Positions 25,931-36,580 of a stretch of DNA of 64,000 bases are shown piece by piece. The stretch spans positions 1 to 64,000 of the forward strand of contig JBBBWG010016890.1 of assembly GCA_037176905.1 (NCBI GenBank). The letters run 5' to 3'. Position numbers and translations under genes: made by a program. The stretch comes from Azolla pinnata (Eukaryota; Streptophyta; Polypodiopsida; Salviniales; Salviniaceae). The notes under the pieces are model-generated. The model saw nothing but the letters and a program-made list of their open reading frames with translations, did not search any database and was not told where the DNA came from. Every line of letters starts with the position of its first letter. Position 1 is the first letter of the stretch.

Positions 25931-28900
25931 ATGATGATGATGAGAGGATCGGAGCACAATCTAGATGGGAGCGAGAACAACAACAACAACAACAACAACA
26001 ACAANNNNNNNNNNNNNNNNNNNNNNNNNNNNNNNNNNNNNNNNNNNNNNNNNNNNNNNNNNNNNNNNNNNNNNNNNNNNNNNNNNNNNNNNNNNNNNNN
26101 NNNNGCGTGGCTGCATTTTGAAATCTCCCTACGAAACTCACAGTGTTTCTTGTTTTCTGTTCATTCATTCTTCTTCCATTCTTTGTGCCTTTGGTTTGGT
26201 TTCGATCAACAAATCGCTAGTTTCTTCAAGGAATGCCCCCACCCCGATGAGAAGCAGCGGCAAGAGCTTGGGCGGGCGCTGAAGCTGAGCCCCAGGCAAG
26301 TCAAGTTCTGGTTCCAGAACCGAAGGACCCAAATGAAGGTAAGGAAAGCTCTTTGCTTTGCTTTGCTTTCTTTGCCTTTGATGGCAGCAAACTTCCATGG
26401 CAGAATGATCAGAAAAGCGGGCGGCGGATGGGAGAAGGTTGAGGGAGGCTAAAAATCACAGCTTTTAATGGTGCCGTGGAATTGCGTCCCTTTGATCTCT
26501 CTCATCTCTCTCTCTCTCTCTCATTTCTGTGCATCGCTTTGATTCAATTCGTGATAAAGCGCAAAGTTTTGGCAGAGAAAGGGAAGATTTCCTTCCCATT
26601 CATCATCACCATCACCATCATCTTCATCTTCATCTTCACCTTCATCATCATCATCATCATCATCTTCTTCTTCATCTTCATCATCTTCTTCTTCTTCATC
26701 ACCATCATCATCATCATCATCATCATCATCTTCTTCTTCTTCTTCTTCTTCTGTTTGTCGCCCATGAGCCATAACTACTCCATTAAATGAAGTGGGATTA
26801 GGGATGGAGAAAAAACAGTGGGTTGCTATTGTAAGGAAGGCTTCGTGACGGATTAGTCAACTAGAGGTGATGATTTTTCAAGATGATGATCTGAAACTTT
26901 TCGTTGGATTGATGGATGGATGATTACCCGATCGATCGATGGATGGATCGATCAACTGATGCATTAATGGATTGTCATTAAGCTAAGGCGTCGATCGATC
27001 AGCTGATGGATCGATCGAAAATCGAGATGGTGATCCGAAACTTTTCGTGGAATCGATGGATGGATGGATGGATTAATTAGCAGCTCATGGATCGATCGAA
27101 AATCAAGATGATGATCTGAAACCTTTTGTAGAATCGATGGATGGATCGATGGATTATGATTAAGTTAAGGCGTTGATAGATTAGCTGATGGATTGATCGA
27201 AAATAAAGATGATGATCCGAAACTTTTCGTAGAATTGATGGATGGATGGATTAATTAGCAGCTCGTGGATCGATCGAAAATCAAGATGATGATCTGAAAC
27301 CTTTTGTAGAATCGATGGATGGATCGATCAGCTGATGGATGGATGGATGGATGGATTAGAATTAAGTTAAGGCGTCCATCGATTAGCTGATAGAAAATCA
27401 AGATGATGATCCAAAACGTTTTGTAGAATCGATGGATGGGATCGATTAGCTGATGTATCGATCGAAAATCAAGATGATGATCTGAAACCTTTTGTAGAAT
27501 CAATGGATGGGATCGATCAGCTGATGGATCAATCGATTCGCTGATGGGTCGATCGAAAATCAAGATGATGATCTGAACCTTTTCGTAGAATCGATGGATG
27601 GACCGATTAGCTGATGGATCGATTGAGAATCACGATGATGATCCGAAACTTTTTGTAGAATCGATGGATGGGATTGGGATCGATCAACTCATGGATTGAT
27701 CGATTAAGTGATGGGTTTGATTGACTAGCTGAGTATGGATCGATCAACAGAATGATCGACCGATGGATGAGCTGATGGACCGATGGATCAACTGATGGAG
27801 CCATCGACGGACCGATCAACAGAGATCGATGAACTGATTGGATGGATCGATGAAACGATGGATCATCGAGTGATCAGAGGAAATGATGGATCAGCGACTA
27901 ATTAATTAATTGATCGGTCGATCGATTGATGGATGGATGGATGGGGTTTTCAGGCGCAACACGAGAGGAGCGAGAACTCGCAGCTGCGCAACGAGAACGA
28001 GCGGTTGCGCATTGAGAACATCACGATGAGGGAGGCGATGAGGCACGCGTCGTGCCCTGCGTGCGGAAGCCTGTCGGGCGATTGCGTGCCTGCGCTCGAC
28101 GAGCAACAGCTACGCTCCGACAACATGCGATTGCGCGAGGAGGTAACAATATACAATATACAATATAACAATATATACACGATGTCGTAGTGTATACAAT
28201 ATACCCCTTTTAAATAATAAGAACGTGTTATATATATATATATATATACACACAGTGTCGTAGTGTACACGGTATACCCCTTTTAAATAGTGAGAACATG
28301 TCATATATATATATATATATACAATGCCATAGTGTACATAGTACACCCCTTTAAATAGTGAGAACATGCCATACATCACGATAACGATGTCTTCTTCTAG
28401 CTTCTTCTAGCTTCTTCTAGCTTGCTTAATCTTGACCCACCCTGTTAGACTTTTTCTTCGGGGTGGTGCAGCTGCAGAGGGTGTCATCGGTGGCAGCTCG
28501 CTACTTCGGCCGCCCGGTGCCGGCGCCGCCATCGCCGACCACCACGAGCGACGGCGGGAGCTTCCTGGCCCCGAATAGCACTGCAAGCGATAATACTACG
28601 AATACCAGCGCGATCATGCCGATGATGATGATGCCGGGGGATGATGCGATCGCAAGTAGCAGTGCAGGGCCAGGTGGCAGGGATGACGACCACGACGACG
28701 AGCTGGTGACGATGAGGATGAGGATGCCGCCATTGCCAGAGCAGCAGCAACAGCAGGAGCAGATGGGCGAGGAAGAGCAGCAGGTGTCAGGAATGAATCC
28801 CGTGAACATTATGTTTTCCAACTGGACTTTGTAACGCAGGATCTCATAATACGTAATGTGAACGAAGCCTAGCCATTGAGGTTGGCCGATGATGACGTGA

Positions 28901-31900
28901 AAATGATAGCAGGTGGGTCCGATGGTGACGGCGGCGGTGGCAGAGTCCGAGAAGCCCATCGTCGTGGGCCTGGCGGCGAACGCGTTGACGGAGCTCCTGC
29001 AAATGCTGCTCCCTTCAACCTCTGCATCGTCATCGTCGTTGTCGGTATCTGTGGCGCTCGGGCCCCGGCCTCCCGGCTTGCGCACCGAGGCCAGCCGCGA
29101 CTCGGGCCTCGTCCTCATCAACAGCTCTGCCCTCGTCGACTCCCTCATGGACGCGGTCAGCCGTCCAATCTCCTCCTTCATGTCTCTCGCCCTGAATTTC
29201 AAAATTCCAGCCTCAATCGCCTCATATATCATATAATATAGCCTATGTCCTCCTTCGTGTCTCCCGCCCTGAATTTCAAAATTCCGGTCTCAATCGCCTC
29301 ATATATCATATCATAGCCTGCTTCGTTCGCTTTGATTCCATCTGTTTTGAAGCCGGGAAACTGATTTAACACCGTGACGCTCCCAGCTTTTTATTTTGGA
29401 TGCTATCTCTCTCTCTTCATTCATTCACTCACTCACTCACTCACTCATCTCCATCCATCCATCCATCCATCCATCCATGCATTCATGAATGATTCCATCC
29501 ACCCCACGATTCCATCGAAGATTCCTTCCCATGCTGATGCTGATGATGATGATCATGATCACTGCGCAGGGGAGATGGATGGAGATGTTTCCGGGCATCG
29601 TGGCCAAGGCGGTGACGTTGGAGGTGCTTTCGCCAGGCATAGGATCCTCCAGCAACGGCGCATTGCAGCTGGTGAGTGTTAGCTTCCTCTGTTGTCCGTG
29701 TGTGTGTGTGTGTGTGTGTGTATACGTGTATAAGTTTACAACGCACATACGCATGCACGCAAAATCCGTCTTTCTCTCTCTCTCTCTCTCTCTCCCATCT
29801 TCTCCATGCATTGAGTGCCTTGCCTGCACATATGTAATCGATCAATCGGGGATTCTGGATATGGTCTGCATAGGATTAGGGGTTTTTAGGGCTCAAGGTA
29901 TATGTTATAATGTCTGGAGATGGTCCTCCGTCTGTCTATGGGGTTTTAGAGGATTTAGGCCCTGGCGAGTGAGGGTTTTAGGGTTTTAGGGTTTAGGGAA
30001 TGTACATATATAGTATCTGTGATCACATATGTCCATGGGTTTATGTTTTTTTACGGTTTAGGGTTTAGGATTTAGGATTTAGGGTTTAGGGTTTAGGGTT
30101 TTTAGGGTTTAGAACAGCAACGTGAACTGTAGTTTTGTTGTGGAGTCGGTAATTTTTTAACAGAGAAGAAGAAGCATTTATTGCGGCAGGTGGCCACCCT
30201 TTTTCTTTTTCTTTTGTTGTTTTTTTGTTTTTTTGTTTTTTGCTTTTTCTGGCTTTCATCTGTTTCTTCACTTTCTCTGACATAAAAAAGAAAAAAAAGA
30301 AAAGGGAAAATTATAATAAATAAAACGCCCGACAAAATTACAAATTGCATTTTAACGCCTACCAAAACTGGAAATTACAAATTGACGCCTAGTTTTAAAA
30401 ATTAATGTGTAACTAATTGATTATCGCCAAATCCGTTGATTGTGAGTTCAATTAACATCAATGGAACTGACTGATTAACGCTCGACTACTTGATTAACAC
30501 CAAAATCAACGCGTTAATCCATTAATTAGATTCTCAAAATATCGACCTTTGCTAAGCAAATATTAGAAAGAAATCAATCAGGATCAGCCTGGCGATTTGG
30601 AACAAAATCATACTAGCGGAATTTAATTGGGTGCTAATTTTTAGTGGGAAGCTAAGATTAGTCGTGAATTTGTCAATCCCTGATTTCAGCAGGCGTTAAA
30701 ATGCAATTTATGATTCTGTTGGGCGTTTTTCTTGGTAATTCTCCCAAAAGAAAAAGATGAAAGGCAAACAGAAGCAAAATTGTAACACCCCAAATTAACT
30801 CCGTTAGTACAACGTGTTGATTGATTTCGTTTTCCCGCTAATCGATCCTCCGACTGATGCTCTTCTTCCATTCGATTAACAGAGGTTAGTAATTTTAGAA
30901 TCTACTTAATTGGTTAGCGTGTCGATCGATCTGGTGTTGATCAATGGCTTGAGCATTGACCAATTAATTCATCCGACATTAGTCGATCCCACAAACGAAC
31001 TGGTTCTGGTGTCAATCAATTAATTGAGTGTTGGTTTTTGAAATTGGGCATTCATTTGTATAACTTTTAGTTTTAGTAGGCATTCAAAATGTAATTTATA
31101 ATTTTGTCAGGCATTGTTGGTAATTTTCTCTACTAATAGTAACAACTACTAGAGTGATAGCTGAGGAAATCGTACCCCTACTAATACTGAATAGACTAAA
31201 GTATCAAGAAAAAAAAAACTCATAACAAAATTATTAATTACATTCTAATGCCAACTAAGATTAGAAATTACAAATTAATGCCCGAGTTCTATTGTTAATC
31301 AATGAATTCCCAATCACTTACTAATCCGCAATTCTATCCATTCTCTTACTAATCGCTTTCATCTATCACTTCTCATGTTCATTGATTCAAAATCTTTTTA
31401 CTGCTGTTTACTAATTGCTTCCTGCTTCCTGTTGCTGTTGACAAATCCATTCCCTCGCTGTCTTCAATTAACAGATGCCAGTTAGGTCAGAATCTGATTA
31501 AGTTATTGTTAATCAGTTAATTGGGTGACAATTTGTTAGTGAGAGACACAAAAGCTAAGTGGTAGATTTGTGTCAATACTTTAATCATTCAGAATGTTAG
31601 TAATCAAACAACAGTGAGATGTACAGGCTCGTGGATGATTGATGATTGATGGTTGATGAGGATGACAACTGACTATAGTGATGATGATGAGGAGGAGGAT
31701 CGAGGAGGATCGATCGCTAGCTAGCTAGCCAGATAGCATAGATACGAGATAGATAGCAAGCATCAAAGCAATATTTTGGCAGAAGCGATGCATGCAGAAC
31801 AAGTTTCGCGGCAAAACTCGCGGCAAACTCACCGATATCTTGTAGTGATGGTACTGACGAGGATCGGATTCCGTCAGCAGGTTCTGGCTGATTATTACTA

Positions 31901-34900
31901 CATATCTAGCCCTGTTGCAGATGTATGCGGAGCTGCAGGTGCTTTCGCCGCTGGTGGCGACGAGGGAGGTGTACTTCGTGCGCTACTGCAAGCTGGTGGC
32001 GCGGGAGGATCTGCAGGATCAGGAATCTCACACGAGGAAGCTCAATTCTATGCAGCAGTATAACAACAACTTATACTGGGCGGTTGTGGACGTGTCGCTG
32101 GACGACAACACGCGTTGCAGCAGCGCCTGCAGACGCCGTCCCTCCGGCTGCCTCATCCGCGACATGCCCAACGGCTACTCCCAGGTCTAACCCTAACCCT
32201 AACCCTAATCCTATTCCTAACCCTAACCCTACCCATAACCCTATTCCTATTCCTAACCCTATTCCTAACCCTAACCCTAACCCTAACCCTAACCCTAACC
32301 CTATTCCTATTCCTAACCCTTTTCCTAACCCTAACCCTACCCATAACCCTATTCCTATTCCTAACCCTATTCCTAACCCTAACCCTAACCCTGACCCTAT
32401 TCCTATTCCTAACCCTATTCCTAACCCTAACCCTAACCCTGACCCTATTCCTATTCCAAACCCTATTCCTAACCCTAACCCTATTCCTAACCCTAACCCT
32501 AAGTCTATTCCTATTCCTAACCCTAACCCTAACCCTAACCCTAACCCTATTCCTAACCCTAACCCTAACCCTAACTCTATTCCTAACCCTAACCCTAAAC
32601 CTATTCCTAACCCTAACCCTAACCCTAACTCTATTCCTAACCCTAACCCTAACCCTAAGTATGCAAATTTTTTTCATTTCTGCTTTAGGCAACACCCACA
32701 AATAACTGTGCAAAATGAAGAAGACCAGAACCTGCAGGTCCCAGATAGGATAGTATTCATGCATGCCCTATTTTCTGATCCTATTTTCTGAATGAAGAAG
32801 AAGAAGAAGAAGAAGAAGAAGAGCTTTGGAAAACTAGAGCTTTGGCATTGATTAAATCAAGAAAGCCTTGGTGGAAGTCGAGTTCAGTGTAGTTTAATAT
32901 TACACATTGCAGTGGAGAATTTGGTTTGGTTGCATTAAGCTGATACCGCTTACCTTTTATCGAGTTAAAAACCTTGCCTTACAAAGCCAGGTATTGTTTT
33001 TCTGGAAAACAACATCAAAATCTAATCTGTTATACCTTTCAAGTTTCAAGTATAATATTGGCAACTCCTTCATACTTGAAAGAGTTTTTCCACACCCCTA
33101 AAACATGTGTGTGCTTCGTCCTTTGCTCTATCTGCAATTATGGAGAAAAGAAATGGGAGATTTGATAGTGCTCACGGAAAGGCCATCTTGAGTACAGATT
33201 ACCACAACATAGCTTCAAGTGCCGTAATTTGAAAATGCACAAATAGACATCTGAAACTTTAACAAATGGCTCTAGACGGGGAAATCCAATTCTATAGAAA
33301 TAAGGATATCCTATATCCTCATTAGGATTATTTTGAAAATTTGGAAGGATGTTTTGACAGCAGAAAGTACTTGCCTCGCTAGGTCTTTGCAATTGTGGGT
33401 TTGCTTTTATACAAGTATGATCTAGTTTGCTGGGAAACTCGAAGCCCTTAAATTCAAAAGCATTCGATCGATCGATGATACACTCTGTGTGGAGAAACAC
33501 TTAGATACTCATTTTGGAATCACGCAGAATGTATGTATTATCGATCACGAATGCTTCTTAAAGAGTGAAAGTGTGAAAGAAGATGTAAAAACTTTTGATC
33601 AAACCCTTTGATATCGCTGGTTTCACAGGTGACATGGCTAGAGCACTCGGAGGTGGATGAGCAAACGCCGATTCATCCAATATTTCGGCCGCTTGTGACT
33701 AGTGGATTGGCATTCGGAGCGAGGAGATGGTTAGCCGCACTCCAATGTCATTGTGAGAGCCTTGTGAGCCTCTTAGCAAGCAACATCTCTCCTCGTGATC
33801 TTGGAGGTATGCGTATACATACAAAACATTCCACATTACAGCTAACTCTCTGTCTGATGACCTCAGAAACAAATGTGGTGAAAGCAATTCATTGCAAGGC
33901 CCCGAGTTGTTTTTGGCTTGATGATGCTTGTGGTTTTGTTTTGGGGTAAATTTTTGTTAGCCATCCAGACCCCCGAAGCTCGCCGCGCGATGCTTCGTCT
34001 CGCTCACAAGATGACTCGACGCTTTTGCGCAACCGTGAGCGCTTCCAAATCCAACTCCTGGCTCAGCCTCTCCGCAACTAGCGGCAGCGAAGATGTCCGG
34101 ATCATGATGCGAGAGAATCCGGGCGATGGTGTCCTCCTAATATGCGCTGCCACCTCAACCTGGCTTCCTTTCAATCGCAACCATGTCTTTGATTTTCTTC
34201 GCAACGAGCGATCGCGAGGCGAGGTAGGCCTTCTCAAATTTGAAATTCTTTTCTCAATCCGCATATGCTTTAGTCCAAATAAATGTATTCCACCAATAAC
34301 TCTAGAGCCACACCTTTTGAGGATACCTGGTAATTGATTGATTGACTTGTGTGTCGATGAGGTATTGGGCACGGTGAAGCTTCTTCTCCCCTAAAACCGA
34401 TGATCAATGAAAAAAAGCCTGTGCCAAACTGGCCAAGCACTACTAAACCGTGTATTGAAAGTTTGAATAAACCTGAACCACTAAACTGGTTGAAGGTCAC
34501 AGCAATTCAGCCCCTAAATTGGTTTATCAAACCAGTTATGATCCGAAACCGAATCAATTATTAAGTCGGCCCGAACGGATTAAAATTGATATGTCAACAT
34601 AGATTTAATCAGTTCGGGAAAAAGAAAAACTGTGGACTAAATTGCTTTTAGAGCTAGATAAGCTGAAGCCATTACAAGCTCAAGCTAAACCAAAGCTGTG
34701 CCAAAACTTGTTGAGAATTCTTGAGCTAGAGCCAAACTGAAGCCAACTATTTAAGGCAAATGTGGTGGAGGCTTTTGAGCCTTTGGGTCTCGACAAATAT
34801 TATAGCAGGACCTGAAAAAAGCTGAGAAGGCATATGTGCTCTTTGGAAGAGTGGATCCTTTTCATGGATGCGAAGAATGTCGCAATGTCGATTGTTTCCA

Positions 34901-35684
34901 TTTTTTCACTCTCTACCGGAGAATTCGTGCTCTCTCGAGTTGTCTTGTCTAACCAGGAGCCTGTTTTTTGGCAGTGGGATGTTCTCGCTAACGGAGCTAT
35001 GGAGAAACTGTATCACATTGCAGAAGGGCAGCATCCGGGAAACAACGTGTCCCTACTGCGGCCAATCGTAAGTCCCCGTAGCAATCGAGATGCACGATTC
35101 CGGGTGTCGGATTGCCGCGATCGAATTGCTAGCACATCGGAGCAAACTGTCCATCGCTGCCAAAACTCCAGCTTCCGTGGTGTACATTTTCAAAACAGGG
35201 AATTCGGACGAAAACCGCGATTCTCACGCAGTACATTCGGAAATGGGAGTGATTTGGAATCTAACTTCGTGTGCGCCGCATGCAGGGACCGAATGTCAAC
35301 CAGAGCAATGTGATCTTCCTTCAGGAGAGCTGCACGGATGCGTGCAGCTCGCACATAGTCTATGCGCCGGTGGACTTTGCGACGCTTAACGCGGTGTTGC
35401 GGGGCGAAGAGCAGGCAATGACGAGTGTAGGATTGCCTCCGCCTTCGGGTTTCGTCATACTGCCCGATGGAGGGCTCGAGAGCCTCAACGACGACTTGGG
35501 AGGATCTTCGTCATCGGCCGTGAACGGAGGCTGCCTCCTAACCACTTCCATACAGATCGCTGTGAGCCATGTCCCCTCCTCCTCCTCCGGCAAGCTCAGC
35601 ATCGAATCGGTGAACACGATCCGCAGCATAATCGCCGATACCGTGCAGAACATCGGAGCGGCCCTGCAGCGCGCGAACTTGTAA
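25931..35684 (+). CDS. HD-ZIP class IV homeodomain-START transcription factor (HDG11/12-like), assembly gap inside
   Basis: Exons: 25931 into the gap; 26221-26338; 27954-28142; 28472-28783; 28913-29155; 29570-29671; 31921-32184; 33629-33806; 33961-34223; 34975-35067; 35286-35684. Phases agree; about 719 aa follow the gap, near the family's 700-850 in total. The N-terminus ([15 protein letters not shown], then poly-Asn) resembles the acidic stretch before the homeodomain. [13 protein letters not shown] to [10 protein letters not shown] is homeodomain helices 1-3; [20 protein letters not shown] and a CPACG loop are the zipper-loop-zipper. START covers about 28913-34223 ([40 protein letters not shown]), followed by the START-adjacent domain ending [13 protein letters not shown]. 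Members bind L1 boxes and control epidermal fate. Odd: the EPLW part of START is absent and introns are packed with repeats. HDG11/12 grouping rests on the short N-terminus and motif likeness. Confidence 0.93.
26005..26104. other. Assembly gap, exactly 100 N
   Basis: One hundred Ns directly after a CAA (poly-Asn) run in the first HD-ZIP IV exon. The round number suggests a placeholder of unknown true length. The missing part should contain the basic start of the homeodomain (KKRYHRHT.. in relatives) and a splice donor, because the sequence after the gap reads as intron. Confidence 0.95.
26598..26755. repeat. (CAT)n / (CTT)n compound microsatellite
   Basis: CATCAC, CATCTT and CTT triplets within the HD-ZIP IV intron. 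It is roughly the complement of the GAA/GAT tract at 25640-25797, about 0.9 kb away on the other side of the gap, so the two form an imperfect inverted pair. Confidence 0.92.
26870..27900. repeat. Minisatellite, about nine diverged units rich in GATCGATC/GATGGATG
   Basis: Units share a core AAGATGATGATCYGAAAC followed by YTTTYGTAGAATCGATGGAT. Cores start near 26880, 27020, 27105, 27205, 27285, 27400, 27470, 27560 and 27630, so spacing varies from about 70 to 140 bp. Linkers are GATGGATGGAT and GATCGATCGA runs; the last 200 bp contain only linkers. Open minus-strand frames (Ile/His/Ser/Asp-rich) are artefacts. Confidence 0.88.
28178..28372. repeat. Three-copy AT-rich tandem repeat in an HD-ZIP IV intron
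   Basis: Three units of about 60-75 bp share GTCGTAGTGTA, ACCCCTTTTAAATA, GAGAACATG and an (AT)n run. They occupy most of the intron 28143-28471. A short three-copy CTTCTTCTAG run follows at about 28392-28420. Confidence 0.88.
29164..29312. repeat. Tandem duplication just inside the intron after the START exon 28913-29155
   Basis: Two copies of about 73 bp, 29164-29236 and 29240-29312, share CCTGAATTTCAAAATTCC and TCAATCGCCTCATATATCAT. The first begins about 8 bp after the splice donor at 29156. Confidence 0.88.
29420..29480. repeat. (CACT)n and (CATC)n microsatellites
   Basis: ACTC and CATC tetranucleotide runs in the same intron, about 90 bp before the acceptor at 29569. Confidence 0.9.
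29697..29797. repeat. (TG)n and (CT)n microsatellites in the HD-ZIP IV intron 29672-31920
   Basis: A GT run at about 29697-29720 and a CT run at about 29771-29795, soon after the splice donor GTGAGT at 29672. Confidence 0.9.
29972..30112 (+). repeat. Interstitial telomeric repeat, plant type (TTTAGGG), G-strand on plus
   Basis: Two short clusters, 29972-29998 and about 30052-30112, of TTTAGGG with one- or two-base variants (TTTTAGGG, TTTAGGA). Together about a dozen units. It is within the HD-ZIP IV intron 29672-31920. Confidence 0.9.
30304..30745. mobile_element. MITE-like element with about 55-bp terminal inverted repeats
   Basis: The left end (GGGAAAATTATAAT..AAAACGCCCGACAAAATT..ATTGCATTTTAACGCCT) is matched in reverse complement by the right end, which finishes GGGCGTTTTTCTTGGTAATTCTCCC at about 30745. 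About 440 bp, non-coding, with an AT-rich interior. No clear target-site duplication could be read. It sits in the HD-ZIP IV intron 29672-31920. Confidence 0.7.
30775..31560. mobile_element. Further fragments of the same TIR family
   Basis: A right end like that of the element at 30304-30745 lies at about 31070-31130 (AGGCATTCAAAATGTAATTT..GGTAATTTTCTC), and another left-end-like piece at about 31205-31290 (ACAAAATTATTAATTACATT..ATTAATGCCCGAG). Between them is ATTAATTGA-rich sequence of the same kind. Borders are uncertain; at least two diverged copies. Confidence 0.45.
32185..32658 (-). repeat. Interstitial telomeric tract, human type (CCCTAA)n, C-strand on plus
   Basis: 474 bp, equal to 79 six-base units, mostly CCCTAA with CCTATT, TCCTAA, CCCTAC and CCATAA variants arranged in recurring blocks. 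The 6-bp register is kept throughout. It starts at the first base of the HD-ZIP IV intron that follows the exon ending DMPNGYSQ: the donor is GTCTAA, itself a variant unit. It ends at a GTATGC word (32659). Asn-Pro, Leu-Thr and Arg-Val repeat frames come from the 6-bp unit. Confidence 0.97.
32659..33628 (+). other. Rest of the HD-ZIP IV intron after the telomeric tract
   Basis: 970 bp of AT-rich sequence with a (GAA)n run at about 32794-32823, ending GGTTTCACAG before the exon VTWLEHSE. No other feature recognised. Confidence 0.7.
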
Positions 35685-36145
35685 AAGAGAACTGCAAAGA
35701 GAACCCCAAAGAGAACCGCAGATCGAACGATGCCAGTGCTGTTTCGAAGGTTTTTCGACGCGACAAAATACGGTGGTTCTGATGCTTGCTTAGCCCATCG
35801 GCAAATGCAAAGGACATGCCATGGCCCCAAAAGCCCTTATAGGCTCTTCTTTTAGGAGAGGGGTAAGTGTAAGCTTGCTTGTACACACATACATGGATTG
35901 ACCGCCAATTTTAGCTCGCTGACGACCAAATGGCCTGATATTATTAGCCTTGGTCCATTGCAGTTGCTCACATGGCCCTAGCTATAGCATTAAGGTTGGT
36001 TTGTTTTGGAGACCTACAGATATATATACAGATATATACAGATATATATATATATATATATAGCATTCCGATGTATACATTGCCAGAACATGCTGGCTAA
36101 AAGATGGTGGAGCTCCCCCCTCTTTGTTGTGTTTTGAGGGGAAAT

Positions 36146-36580
36146 CAACATCTCAGAAAATAAGGGCTCCCATTGAGCAAGGTGTTGATTCTCCCTCAAC
36201 AATGAAAGAGCAGCTCAATGAATGTAATACTCTCTTAAGGAGTTTCTTTTCTTTTACTTTCCTTTTCCTTCTTTGAGAATGTATGTTTCAACATCTCAGA
36301 AAATAAGGGCTCCCATTGAGCAAGGTGTTGATTTCTCCCTCAACAATGAAAGAGCAGCTCAATGAATGTAATAATCTCTTAAGAGTTTTCTTTTCTTTTA
36401 CTTTTCTTTTCCTTTTTTGAGAATATATGTTTCAACATCTGAGAAAATAAGGGCTCCCATTTGAGCAAGGTCTTGATTTCTCCCTCAACAATGAAAGAGC
36501 AGCTCAATGAATGTAATAATCTCTTGAGAGGTTCTTTTCTTTTCTTTTCCTTTTCCGTTTTTGAGAATATATGTTTTTTT
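36146..36580. repeat. Three-copy tandem repeat, unit about 144 bp
   Basis: Copies start at 36146, 36289 and 36433 with CAACATCTNAGAAAATAAGG. Each unit also holds GAAAGAGCAGCTCAATGAAT and a TTTTCTTTTACTTT stretch. They are about 95% alike by eye, so the expansion is fairly recent. Non-coding. Confidence 0.93.

Larger units (their letters stand above)
26339..27953 (+). other. HD-ZIP IV intron between homeodomain and zipper, filled by repeats
   Basis: 1.6 kb starting GTAAGG and ending TTTTCAG. It holds a CAT/CTT compound microsatellite at about 26598-26755 and the GATC-rich minisatellite at 26870-27900. Little unique sequence remains. Confidence 0.85.

Noticed and set aside
28501-29232. 243-codon minus-strand frame
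   Set aside because: Antisense of the GC-rich HD-ZIP IV exons and the small introns between them.
31925-32791. Asn-Pro repeat protein of 288 codons and its antisense Arg-Val frame
   Set aside because: It starts out of frame inside a conserved START exon and continues through the telomeric tract; the true frame meets a stop at once after the exon.
17147-35684. Functional pairing of the BPM adaptor with the neighbouring HD-ZIP gene
   Set aside because: Known BPM targets include HD-ZIP class I proteins, not shown for class IV, and plant gene neighbours are rarely functionally linked. Treated as coincidence.
36146-36580. CRISPR-like array
   Set aside because: Units are contiguous tandem copies without unique spacers in a plant nuclear sequence; the same holds for the 55285-55672 array.
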